A stretch of 64,000 nt of DNA from DATJFQ01 sp035492775 (lineage in GTDB: Bacteria > Acidobacteriota > Vicinamibacteria > Vicinamibacterales > 2-12-FULL-66-21), in the NCBI GenBank assembly GCA_035492775.1, contig DATJIW010000075.1, positions 1-64,000 on the forward strand, read 5' to 3'. Numbering within the stretch: the first letter of the stretch is position 1; each line of letters opens with the position of its first letter. Made by a program: the position numbers and the translations under genes. Shown here piece by piece: positions 46,060-53,989 of the stretch. The notes beneath the pieces were generated by a model. That model ran no database searches and was not told where the DNA came from. It worked only from the letters and a program-made list of their open reading frames with translations.

Positions 46060-48498
46060 ATGGATCATTTCATTCAGAACGTTCGCTTCGCCGTCCGCAC
46101 GCTTGGCGCCAACCAGACCTTTGCCTGGTTCGCCATCCTCACGCTGGGTCTCGGCATCGGCGCCAACACCGCCATCTTCAGTGTCATCGACGGCGTACTG
46201 CTCAAACCGCTGCCGTACGCCGACGGCGAACGGCTCGTCGTGCTGCAGCAGTCGTCGCTCGCTGCAGGCCGGCAGAACCCCGGCGTCGCCATCAGGGAAC
46301 TCTACGACTATCGCGAGCAGACACGGTCGTTCGACGCGCTGGTCGAATACCACCAGATGAACTTCGATCTGCTTCGCAAGGGCAACCCGGACCGCGTCAA
46401 CACGGGGGTCGTGTCACACGACTTCTTCACCGTTCTGGGCATCCGGCCGATGCTGGGTCGCGCGTTCATCGCCGACGACGACCGACCGGGAGCGGACGCC
46501 GTTCTCGTCTTGAGCCACTCGTACTGGCAGAAGGCGTTCGGGGCCGACCCGTCGGTGGTCGGACGCGTGGTCCAGATGAACGATCGCCCGCACACGATCG
46601 TCGGCGTGCTGCCCGAAGTGCCGCTGTACCCGCAGGAGAACGACGTATACATGCCGGTCTCGGCATGCCCGTTCCGCGCTGCCGCCGAAAAACGGCTCGC
46701 GGCAAATCGCCGCGTGTTCTCCGCCTTGACGGTATTCGGAAAACTTCGATCCGGCGTGTCGAGCGTTCAGGCCGCGGGCGACGTTGCGCGCGCCGCCGCG
46801 CGGTTCGTTTCAGGCGACCCGCACGCGTATCTGGCCTTGTCCGGCTTTGCCGCCAATGCGACACCGCTCCGCACGGAACTCACGCGGGACGCGCGGCCGC
46901 TGCTGCTGATCCTGCTCGGCACAACCGGCATCGTGCTGCTCATCGCCTGCTCGAACGTTGCCAACCTCTCGCTCGCGCGTCTGCTGCGCCGCGAACGCGA
47001 ACTGGCGGTTCGCGCCGCGCTCGGCGCCGGGCGCCGGCAGCTCATCGCGCAGCTGCTGACCGAGAGCACGCTGCTGGCGCTCGCGGGTGGCGTTGTCGGC
47101 CTGCTCTTCGCCGGCTCCACGCTCTCGATGTTGACGACGTTCGTCGGCCGCTTCACCGCGCGTACGCAGGAGATTGCAATCGATCCGCGCGTCCTTCTGT
47201 TCACGATCGCGCTGTCGGTGGCGACCGGCGTGCTCTTCGGCATCCTGCCTGCGCTCAGCTCGCGCGCGGATCTCGTATCGTCGATGAAGCAGGGAAGCAA
47301 AGGCGCGGGGGAGTCGCCGGCGCGGCGCCGCATCCAGCAGGCGCTCATCATCGGTCAGGTGGCTGTCGCCGTCGTGCTGCTCGTGGGTGCCGGCCTGCTT
47401 CTCACCAGCTTCTATCGGCTGCAGCAGGTCGACGGCGGATACGAAGGGGATCACGTCGTCAGCGCGGAGGCGTTCCCGAATTTCACGAAGTATGCCTCGC
47501 AGGCATCGCAGGTTCAGTTCTACGACGCTGCCGTTCAGCGCATGTCATCGCTCCCGGGCGTCGTGGCCGTTGCCGTCACCAATGCGGTTCCCCTCAGCGC
47601 GATCACGCCTGGAGCGAATCCGATTCTGATCAAAGGTGCGACCGACGCGGCATCGGAGCGCCGCCCCACCGCGGACCTCAATGTCAGCTCACCACTGTAT
47701 TTCGCCGCGCTGGGCATTCCGATGGCCGAAGGCCGCGACTTCACGGTCGCCGACAAAGCGGGTTCGCCACCGGTTGCCGTCATCAACCAGACCATGGCGA
47801 AGTACTGGGGCGGGCGCAGTCCGCTCGGTGCCCAGGTCTCACCCGACAACGGGCAGACGTGGCTGACGATTGTCGGCGTCGCGGGAGACACTCATCAGTA
47901 CGGGGTCGGGCACGACGTCGTCCCGGAGCTGTTCACGCCTCTCGCGCAGACGGGCATCGGCGGCGGCCGCTTCCTCGTCCGCACGCACGGCGACCCGGCG
48001 GCGTTCGCGTCGACCCTTGTCGAAAACGTCCGCGCTGTCGATCCGGACATGCCCGTGAAAAACGTGCTGACGATGTCGGAGCTGCGCGACCGCGCGCTCG
48101 AGACGCCGCGCCTCACCGCGGCACTCCTCTCGGTGTTCGCCGCGCTGGCGCTGGCTGTGACCTTGGCGGGGATCGGCGGGGTGATCGCGATGTCCGTGTC
48201 TCACCGCCTGCGGGAATTTGGAGTCCGCATGGCGCTCGGCGCCACCACGTCGCAGATCCTTCGTGCCGTGCTCGGGCAGGGTTTGTCCCTGATAGCCGGC
48301 GGTCTCCTGGCCGGCGTCCTCCTCTCCGTCGCGACCACGAGAGTTCTGGCGTCCTATCTGTACAACACGCAGCCCTGGGATCCCACGACGCTCGTGCTGG
48401 TCGTCACGGTATTCGTCGTCACCGGTCTTGCCTCGTGCCTCGGGCCCGCGTGGCGCGCGACGAATGCGGATCCGCTCGAGACGTTGAAGGCGGAGTGA
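46060..48498 (+). CDS. ADOP-type double-length MacB/FtsX permease
   Basis: 812 residues from ATG 46060. The in-frame sequence upstream is probably non-coding because it contains the operator sites and lacks protein-like content. The order is N-terminal FIQNVRFAVRTLGANQTFAW, LGLGIGANTAIFSVIDGVLL, MacB-type periplasmic domain, FtsX core 1 (ACSNVANLSLARLLRRERELAV), second periplasmic domain and FtsX core 2 (GGVIAMSVSHRLREFGVRMA). No ATPase or adaptor nearby. Likely controlled from the paired TGTCG-N5-CGACA sites. Confidence 0.9.
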   Translation: MDHFIQNVRFAVRTLGANQTFAWFAILTLGLGIGANTAIFSVIDGVLLKPLPYADGERLVVLQQSSLAAGRQNPGVAIRELYDYREQTRSFDALVEYHQMNFDLLRKGNPDRVNTGVVSHDFFTVLGIRPMLGRAFIADDDRPGADAVLVLSHSYWQKAFGADPSVVGRVVQMNDRPHTIVGVLPEVPLYPQENDVYMPVSACPFRAAAEKRLAANRRVFSALTVFGKLRSGVSSVQAAGDVARAAARFVSGDPHAYLALSGFAANATPLRTELTRDARPLLLILLGTTGIVLLIACSNVANLSLARLLRRERELAVRAALGAGRRQLIAQLLTESTLLALAGGVVGLLFAGSTLSMLTTFVGRFTARTQEIAIDPRVLLFTIALSVATGVLFGILPALSSRADLVSSMKQGSKGAGESPARRRIQQALIIGQVAVAVVLLVGAGLLLTSFYRLQQVDGGYEGDHVVSAEAFPNFTKYASQASQVQFYDAAVQRMSSLPGVVAVAVTNAVPLSAITPGANPILIKGATDAASERRPTADLNVSSPLYFAALGIPMAEGRDFTVADKAGSPPVAVINQTMAKYWGGRSPLGAQVSPDNGQTWLTIVGVAGDTHQYGVGHDVVPELFTPLAQTGIGGGRFLVRTHGDPAAFASTLVENVRAVDPDMPVKNVLTMSELRDRALETPRLTAALLSVFAALALAVTLAGIGGVIAMSVSHRLREFGVRMALGATTSQILRAVLGQGLSLIAGGLLAGVLLSVATTRVLASYLYNTQPWDPTTLVLVVTVFVVTGLASCLGPAWRATNADPLETLKAE

Positions 48499-48505
48499 AA
48501 CGTCC

Positions 48506-48596
48506 GCGCCCCGCGAAGGGACGCCTCCACGAGGCGCTGCGTCCGGTGGTGGCCCTTCGGCGCGGCGGTTTCGGTGGCGGCGTCCCTTTGCGGCGC
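48506..48596. repeat. Long inverted repeat between convergent genes
   Basis: Arms GCGCCCCGCGAAGGGACGCC (48506-48525) and GGCGTCCCTTTGCGGCGC (48579-48596) are nearly complementary, separated by about 53 bases. Lying between the convergent ADOP and TetR genes, it probably acts as a bidirectional transcription stop. Confidence 0.5.
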
Positions 48597-48632
48597 GCAG
48601 ACCGGCCGCCGCCTGCGACCGAACGCGCGATG

Positions 48633-49295
48633 CTACGCGCGCGTTCGAGACCGGCGCGTTCCCTGCGATCGCGGCCTCCGTTGAGACGTTGTCCGCTGAG
48701 TGCCCTTGGCGGACAGGTGCGGTCTCAGCACGGCTTCGAGATCCCCGCGAATCCATTCCGCAGCTGACCCTTCGCGATAGCAGGCCCAGGTCATCAGCGA
48801 ACCGCTGATGACAGTCTCCACCGTCCTCGCCAGCGAGACGCAATCAACGTCCCTGTGCAGCTCGCCGCACGCGACAGCAGCACGAACGAGCATCTCGATT
48901 TCCCGCCGAGTCGTACGCGCGTTTTCGAGAAGATGACGGCGAAAGCGGGGATCGGTCAAATCGATTTGCAGGTAGGCCAGGTTGCGCAGCAGCGCCTCCG
49001 CTGTGGGCGCCAGGCCCGCCATACACGCCGCGTACGCCCGGAGCACCGCGAGCGGGCTCTGGTGCGCCAATCGGAGCGCCGCAAAGACCGACCCCGCACT
49101 TCCCGCAAAGCGGGCGGACAAGGCCAGAAGCAGGTCCCGTTTGCCGCCGAACCGCTGCACCAGACGACCGGCGGTGATCCCCGCTTCAGCGGCGATGTCG
49201 GCGAGGGTCAGCTCGTGCGGGCCGCGCCGGGCCATGGCGCGCCTGGCTGCTGCGAAGATGTCGTCGTCCGTGACCCGGTAACGTCGTCCAGGCAT
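48633..49295 (-). CDS. TetR-family transcriptional regulator
   Basis: 220 residues: N-terminal DDDIFAAARRAMARRG and the helix-turn-helix ELTLADIAAEAGITAGRLVQ with the characteristic FGGKRDLLLAL after it. The C-terminal ligand domain is helical and ends in a basic tail (TTSQRRPRSQGTRRSRT). It is divergent from the DHFR-like gene 64 bases away, across two CTAAA-N6-TTTAG palindromes and a strong promoter. It is expected to repress both genes and respond to an unknown ligand. Confidence 0.9.
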   Translation of the reverse strand: MPGRRYRVTDDDIFAAARRAMARRGPHELTLADIAAEAGITAGRLVQRFGGKRDLLLALSARFAGSAGSVFAALRLAHQSPLAVLRAYAACMAGLAPTAEALLRNLAYLQIDLTDPRFRRHLLENARTTRREIEMLVRAAVACGELHRDVDCVSLARTVETVISGSLMTWACYREGSAAEWIRGDLEAVLRPHLSAKGTQRTTSQRRPRSQGTRRSRTRA

Positions 49296-49298
49296 CCG

Positions 49299-49346
49299 TT
49301 GACAAATCCTAAACAGAGATTTAGTTTACGCTAAACAGGAATTTAG
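49299..49346 (+). promoter_or_regulatory. Promoter with two TetR-type operators
   Basis: -35 TTGACA (49299-49304), 17-base spacer and -10 TAGTTT (49322-49327). Palindromes CTAAACAGAGATTTAG (49309-49324) and CTAAACAGGAATTTAG (49331-49346), each CTAAA-N6-TTTAG, have centres 22 bases apart. The first covers the spacer and -10, the second lies just downstream. A strong Shine-Dalgarno AAAGGAGG precedes the ATG of the DHFR-like gene. Confidence 0.7.
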
Positions 49347-49359
49347 CAAAGGAGGCGTC

Positions 49360-49884
49360 ATGCGGAAAGTGGTGTACGGCGGCGCCATGAGCCTCGACGG
49401 CTTCATCGCGGGTCCCAAGGGCGAACACGACTGGATTGTCATGGACCCCGACATGGACTTTGCGGAGATGACGGCGCGGTTCGATACGTTTCTCATCGGG
49501 CGCAAGACCTTCGAGGCGATGCGCCGGATGCGAAACGACGTGAACTCCACACCGGGCATTCAGACCATCGTCTTCTCGCGCACGATGCACCCGAGCCGGT
49601 ATCCAGGTGTCGTGATCGAGGCTGACGCAGAGCGGGTCGTCGCGGAGCTCCGGGCGCGGCGGGGCAAGGACATCGCGCTTTTCGGAGGCGGAGAGCTGTT
49701 CCGGAGTCTCCTGACAGCCGGGCTGGTCGATCAGATTGGCGTGTCGCTCATTCCCGTCCTGCTTGGAGGTGGCATTCCGTTTCTTCCATCTCCGGCCGGG
49801 CGTGCAGTGCTGAAGCTGCGGCAGCACCGGATCTTCGAGAAGACCGGGACCGTCGGCCTCGAGTACGACATCGCGCAGTCGTGA
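49360..49884 (+). CDS. Dihydrofolate-reductase-like protein (RibD C-terminal domain family)
   Basis: A 174-residue DHFR-fold protein: VVYGGAMSLDGFIAGPKGEH (opening strand with Asp), FLIGRKTFEAM, QTIVFSRTMH and the NADPH-binding DIALFGGGELFRSLLTAG with VSLIPVLLGGGIPF. These small proteins are reductases of unknown substrate, commonly near TetR regulators. AAAGGAGG lies upstream. It is divergent from and likely controlled by the TetR gene. Confidence 0.9.
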   Translation: MRKVVYGGAMSLDGFIAGPKGEHDWIVMDPDMDFAEMTARFDTFLIGRKTFEAMRRMRNDVNSTPGIQTIVFSRTMHPSRYPGVVIEADAERVVAELRARRGKDIALFGGGELFRSLLTAGLVDQIGVSLIPVLLGGGIPFLPSPAGRAVLKLRQHRIFEKTGTVGLEYDIAQS

Positions 49885-49905
49885 CGGCCGACGCTCCGCC
49901 GACAA

Positions 49906-50727
49906 CTAGCGCCGCTTTTCCGGCACGCGCCGCTGCGCCGGACCGTCGTAGAGGTAGTCCTTCGGATCGATCTGGCGCATGGGCGTTTCCCGCTTGTGCT
50001 CCTCCTGCGCCTGGGCGGTGATGCCGGGCACACGCGAGATGATGAACAGCGCGTCGGCTGCCTCCGGCGGAAGCCCGATGTCGCCGCAGACGGCGGCGAT
50101 CGCTCCGTCGATGTTGACCGGCGGATGCGCCGCCAGCTGCGCGACGACGAATTCCACGGCACGGATCATCTGGATGTGCGGCCCTTCCATCTCGAGCTCG
50201 AGCGCCATCTGAAACAGCCGCGCCGCCCGCGGGTCGCGCGTGTGAAACCGGTGGCCGAATCCCGGCAGCGGCTCCTTCGCGTCCGTGTATTTCTGCACGA
50301 GCGCCGTTGCCGCCTCGTGATAGGTCTCGCCACGGTGGACGCGTTCGAGCCCTTCGTCCAGGAAGTGCATGCAGCTCTCGATGTCGCCCCCGTGGTAGCG
50401 GCCGAACCCCAGGACGCCGGCAGCGACGCACGCACGCAGGGGCGCACCCGTCGTTGCCGTGTTGCGCGCGGCCAGAGTGGAGGGTGGCGTGGCCCCATGG
50501 TCGATGAACGAGATCAGCATCGCCTCCATCAGGCTGCTGATCCCAGGCGACGGCACCTCTCCCATGAGCAGCAGATAAATCGTTTCCCCGAACGTCAGCC
50601 GGCCCATGATCTCGTCGAGCGGGTATCCGCGGACGAGAATCTTGTTCGGTTCGATGCACGTCAACGCCGTCCGCCATTTGCCGTCGTCGCCGCGTGGCGA
50701 CTGCCGCCGCTCGATCCTGGTCGTCAT
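49906..50727 (-). CDS. Citrate-synthase-family enzyme, citryl-CoA lyase type
   Basis: A 273-residue, short member of the citrate synthase fold, lacking the large N-terminal part of normal citrate synthase (about 430 residues). Features include ILVRGYPLDEIMGRLTFGET, the conserved PGFGHRFHTRDPRA (catalytic His region) and NIDGAIAAVCGDIGLPPEAA with the following SRVPGITAQAQEE (Arg and the Asp region). Short proteins of this kind are annotated citryl-CoA lyase, cleaving citryl-CoA to oxaloacetate and acetyl-CoA. It lies 2 bases downstream of upp. Confidence 0.82.
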   Translation of the reverse strand: MTTRIERRQSPRGDDGKWRTALTCIEPNKILVRGYPLDEIMGRLTFGETIYLLLMGEVPSPGISSLMEAMLISFIDHGATPPSTLAARNTATTGAPLRACVAAGVLGFGRYHGGDIESCMHFLDEGLERVHRGETYHEAATALVQKYTDAKEPLPGFGHRFHTRDPRAARLFQMALELEMEGPHIQMIRAVEFVVAQLAAHPPVNIDGAIAAVCGDIGLPPEAADALFIISRVPGITAQAQEEHKRETPMRQIDPKDYLYDGPAQRRVPEKRR

Positions 50728-50729
50728 GG

Positions 50730-51359
50730 TCAGAACGTCCCGTAAAGCCGGTCGCCGAAGTCGCCGAGGCCCGGCACGATGAACTTGTGCTCGTTCAGCG
50801 CCCGGTCTACCACCGGCGTGTAAATGCGGACGTCGGGGTGCGTCCGTTCGACCGTCGCCACGCCTTCGGGCGCGGCGACAATGCAGATCATGCGGACATC
50901 GCGCGCGCCCGCTGTCTTGAGCAGATCGAGCGCGGCGACCGCGCTTCCACCCGTGGCCAGCATCGGATCGATCATTACGACGACGCTGTCGTGAATGCCT
51001 GTCGGCAGCTTGGCATAGTACTGGGACGCGATCGCCGTCATTTCGTCGCGCTGCAGGCCTATGTGGCCGACGCGTGCGGCCGGCATCAGCTCGAGTACGG
51101 CATCGAGCATCCCGAGGCCCGCGCGAAGCACCGGGACCACGACGACGTCGGCCCCGATGCGGCGCCCCTCGGCGGCGGCGAGCGGCGTATTCACGGTCAC
51201 ACGTCTGACCGGGAGATCGCGCGTGGCTTCCGCCGCGAGCAGCAGACTGATCCGGACTGCCATCCGGCGGAACAGCTCTGGCGGCGTCGACGCGTCGCGC
51301 AGCGTCACCAGGGCATCGTGGACGAGCGGGTGGTCGATGAGGTGCAGCGACAACGACAA
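50730..51359 (-). CDS. upp: Uracil phosphoribosyltransferase
   Basis: A 209-residue protein that salvages uracil with PRPP to UMP. Typical Upp features: LIDHPLVHDALVTLRD, VVVPVLRAGLGMLDAVLELM, PRPP-binding VVVMIDPMLATGGSAVAALD and the uracil-contact ending FIVPGLGDFGDRLYGTF. Length is exactly family-typical. It is divergent from the amidohydrolase gene with only 57 bases between, and co-directional with the citryl-CoA lyase family gene. Confidence 0.95.
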   Translation of the reverse strand: MSLSLHLIDHPLVHDALVTLRDASTPPELFRRMAVRISLLLAAEATRDLPVRRVTVNTPLAAAEGRRIGADVVVVPVLRAGLGMLDAVLELMPAARVGHIGLQRDEMTAIASQYYAKLPTGIHDSVVVMIDPMLATGGSAVAALDLLKTAGARDVRMICIVAAPEGVATVERTHPDVRIYTPVVDRALNEHKFIVPGLGDFGDRLYGTF

Positions 51360-51365
51360 ATGCTA

Positions 51366-51404
51366 TTGGCAAACGGCCCAAATGCCAAATCGGTCCGGTA
51401 TAAG
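51366..51404 (+). promoter_or_regulatory. Inverted repeat and -10 of amidohydrolase promoter
   Basis: TTGGCA (51366-51371) and TGCCAA (51383-51388) form an 11-base-spaced inverted repeat, followed by TATAAG (51399-51404). The ATG at 51417 would leave about 6 bases of leader. No matching -35 is seen, so the repeat may bind an activator or repressor also acting on divergent upp. Confidence 0.4.
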
Positions 51405-51416
51405 ATTTCGGGGTCG

Positions 51417-52829
51417 ATGAGACGCCTTTCAGTCCGGCTCCTGCCGGTTCTCCTTGCAGCCGCGCTGCTCGAAGGTCAGAGCCTACGCCAGGTCTCGCTC
51501 CTCATCACTCACGGCATCATCGTGACGGTCAATCCCGAGCGGCGCGTTATCACCGACGGAGCCATCGCAATTGACGGCCCGCGGATCGTTGACGTCGGCG
51601 CGGCGGCCGATATCGCGGCCAGGTATCGCGGGGCCGAAACGATCGATGCGGCGGGCAGCGTGGTCATGCCCGGGCTGATCAACACGCACACGCACGCGCC
51701 CATGGTGCTGTTCCGCGGCCTGGCCGACGATCTTGCGCTCATGGACTGGCTGCAGAAGTACATCTTCCCCGCGGAAGCGAAGACCGTGTCGCCCGACTTC
51801 GTGCGCGTCGGTACGCAGCTCGCGGCGCTGGAGATGATCGAATCGGGAACGACGACGTTCACCGACATGTACTACTTCGAGGACGACATCGCGCGCGCCG
51901 CGAAGTCGGCCGGCCTGCGTGGCGTGCTCGGAGAAACCATCATCCAGTTCCCTGTCGCGGATGCCAGGACACCCGCGGACAGTCTCGCGCGAACCGAACG
52001 ATTCGCCGCCGAGTTCGCGCACGACGACCTCATTACCCCGGCCGTCGCGCCGCACGCGATGTACACCCTCGACGCGGATACGCTGAAGGCGTGCCGCGCC
52101 CTGGCGGATCGGCTGCACATTCCGGTCATCATTCATCTCGCAGAGACGAACGATGAAGTCAGGACGTCCGAAGAAAAGCATCACCTCACGCCGACGGCAT
52201 TCCTCGAGTCGATCGGATTCTGGGGGCCTCGCACCGTCGCGGCGCATGCCGTGCACGTCACGCCGGACGACATCCGGATCCTCGCTCGGCGGCACGTCGG
52301 CGTCTCGCACAATCCCGAGAGCAACATGAAGCTGGCGAGCGGTGCCGCTCCGGTGCCCGCGATGCGCGACGCCGGCATCGCTGTCGGCCTCGGGACCGAC
52401 GGCGCTGCGAGCAATAACGACCTGGACATGTTCGAGGCGATGCGCCAGGCCGCGTTCCTGCACAAGCTCGTGATGGGGGATCCGCGCATCATCCCCGCTC
52501 CAGTGGCGATCGAAATGGCGACCATCGACGGCGCGCGGACGCTGGGGCTGGAACAACAGATCGGGTCGCTCGAAGCGGGGAAGCTGGCCGACGTCATCGT
52601 CGTGTCCATGGCCTCGGCGCGGCAGACGCCCATGTATGATCCTCAGTCGCACCTCGTTTACGTCACCCGGGGCGACGACGTGCGGACGACGATTGTGAAT
52701 GGGAAGGTGCTGATGCGCGACCGCAAGGTCCTGACGCTCGACGTGGATCGCGTTTTGGCGGAGGCACGCGTTTACGCGGAGAAAGTGCGCGCGGCCGTCG
52801 CAGGTTCCAGAATACCCGGGCACGAATGA
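51417..52829 (+). CDS. MtaD-like amidohydrolase (5'-methylthioadenosine/SAH deaminase type), possibly exported
   Basis: A 470-residue metal-dependent hydrolase. ATG 51417 begins a signal-like stretch (LSVRLLPVLLAAALLEGQ), unusual for this cytosolic family. Metal ligands are visible in NTHTHAPM, VIIHLAETNDE, AAHAVH and GTDGAASNN; VMPGLINTHTH is the usual amidohydrolase lead. The gene is coupled to hpt by a 4-base overlap, so a purine-nucleoside role is likely (methylthioadenosine, SAH or a related adenosine). Confidence 0.85.
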   Translation: MRRLSVRLLPVLLAAALLEGQSLRQVSLLITHGIIVTVNPERRVITDGAIAIDGPRIVDVGAAADIAARYRGAETIDAAGSVVMPGLINTHTHAPMVLFRGLADDLALMDWLQKYIFPAEAKTVSPDFVRVGTQLAALEMIESGTTTFTDMYYFEDDIARAAKSAGLRGVLGETIIQFPVADARTPADSLARTERFAAEFAHDDLITPAVAPHAMYTLDADTLKACRALADRLHIPVIIHLAETNDEVRTSEEKHHLTPTAFLESIGFWGPRTVAAHAVHVTPDDIRILARRHVGVSHNPESNMKLASGAAPVPAMRDAGIAVGLGTDGAASNNDLDMFEAMRQAAFLHKLVMGDPRIIPAPVAIEMATIDGARTLGLEQQIGSLEAGKLADVIVVSMASARQTPMYDPQSHLVYVTRGDDVRTTIVNGKVLMRDRKVLTLDVDRVLAEARVYAEKVRAAVAGSRIPGHE

Positions 52830-53344
52830 CCACGACCGTTCTCATCACCGAAGACGAGATCCGCGCGCGGATTGGCACGCTCGCGGCCGAAATCGAACGC
52901 GATTATCCCGCCGGGGAAGACATTCACCTCATCGGCGTGCTCAAGGGCGGCTTCATGTTCATGGCCGACCTGGTGCGCGCGATGACACCGCGGGTATCGT
53001 TGGATTTCATGGCCCTCTCCAGCTATGGCAAGGGCACCACGTCGTCCGGGCAGGTCATGGTGCTGAAGGACGTCGACAGCAGCCTCGAAGGCCGGCACGT
53101 GATTATCGTCGAGGACATCGTCGATACCGGCCTGACGCTGCACTACCTGCAGGACATCCTGAAGGCTCGCGCGCCTCGATCGGTGCGGACGGCATGTCTT
53201 CTCAGCAAGCCGTCGCGCCGCGTGGTAGACGTGCAGGTCGAATACATCGGCTTCACGATCGACGATCACTTCGTCGTCGGGTACGGTCTCGACTACGCCG
53301 AGCGCTTTCGAAATTTCCCCTATATCGCGGTGCTGGGAGAGTAG
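52826..53344 (+). CDS. hpt: Hypoxanthine phosphoribosyltransferase
   Basis: A 172-residue enzyme joining hypoxanthine or guanine to PRPP. PRPP-binding VIIVEDIVDTGLTLHYLQ (about residue 93), acidic VLKGGFMFMADLV and the purine-contact FVVGYGLDYAERFRNFPYI are all present and correctly spaced. The length is typical. It overlaps the deaminase-like gene by 4 bases and is 2 bases before the RpiB-family gene, forming a purine salvage/pentose unit. Confidence 0.93.
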   Translation: MTTTVLITEDEIRARIGTLAAEIERDYPAGEDIHLIGVLKGGFMFMADLVRAMTPRVSLDFMALSSYGKGTTSSGQVMVLKDVDSSLEGRHVIIVEDIVDTGLTLHYLQDILKARAPRSVRTACLLSKPSRRVVDVQVEYIGFTIDDHFVVGYGLDYAERFRNFPYIAVLGE

Positions 53345-53346
53345 AC

Positions 53347-53985
53347 GTGCGGCAGTTCGACATCATCACCGAGGCGGACGCGCGTCGGCTCGAGCCGGGA
53401 ACGACCGTGGAACTCCGGCCCGGCGGTCATGTGACGCCGCTGGCAGCGGATACGCTTCGATCGCGTCGTGTCTCCGTCGTGCCCGCCGGGTCCGTGGATC
53501 CCTCGCTGCCGGAGGGTCTCGCGCCGGCTGTCCCTGTGCGTCGTGTGGCGATCGCGAGCGACCACACCGGGATCGCGCTGCGCGGAGCGATTGTGAAGCA
53601 CTTGCGCGGAAGCGGCCTGGCCGTCGACGATCTCGGCGTCACTGAACCCGCGGCGGTGGACTATCCCGACACGGCTGCGGCCGTCGCGCGCGCGGTGGCG
53701 CGCGGTGAAGCCGACGCGGGCATCGCGATCGACGGGGCAGGGATCGGCTCCGCCATCGCTGCCAACAAGGTCAAGGGCATACGAGCCGCGCTGTGCACCG
53801 ACGAAACACTCGCCCGCTACGCGCGCGAGCACAACGGCGCAAACGTGCTGACGCTCGGCGCGACGCTGCTGCCGGACGCGGCGGCCGCCATCCGTATCGT
53901 GGACGTCTGGCTTGCCACCCCGATGAAAGAAGCGCGCTACATCCGCAGGCTCCTGAAGATTCGACGGCTCGAGGAGCAGGGCTGA
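53347..53985 (+). CDS. RpiB/LacAB-family sugar-phosphate isomerase with N-terminal extension
   Basis: 212 residues from GTG 53347, longer than plain RpiB (about 150). Residues 1-60 (FDIITEADARRLEPGTTVEL, HVTPLAADTLRSRRVSVV) resemble the N-terminal segment seen on microcompartment enzymes such as EutT. The RpiB domain has AIASDHTGIALR, VDYPDTAA and REHNGANVLTLGA. In E. coli RpiB the catalytic Cys lies in ICGTGVG; here the matching stretch is IDGAGIG, so Asp 129 replaces it. A different catalytic base or substrate is therefore likely. The gene precedes deoC by 4 bases. Confidence 0.85.
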   Translation: MRQFDIITEADARRLEPGTTVELRPGGHVTPLAADTLRSRRVSVVPAGSVDPSLPEGLAPAVPVRRVAIASDHTGIALRGAIVKHLRGSGLAVDDLGVTEPAAVDYPDTAAAVARAVARGEADAGIAIDGAGIGSAIAANKVKGIRAALCTDETLARYAREHNGANVLTLGATLLPDAAAAIRIVDVWLATPMKEARYIRRLLKIRRLEEQG

Positions 53986-53989
53986 CGGC

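Noticed and set aside
43937..46360. An 807-residue open frame over the tricorn-like and aldehyde dehydrogenase genes
   Set aside because: Shadow of two recognised minus-strand genes; no domain and no start signal.
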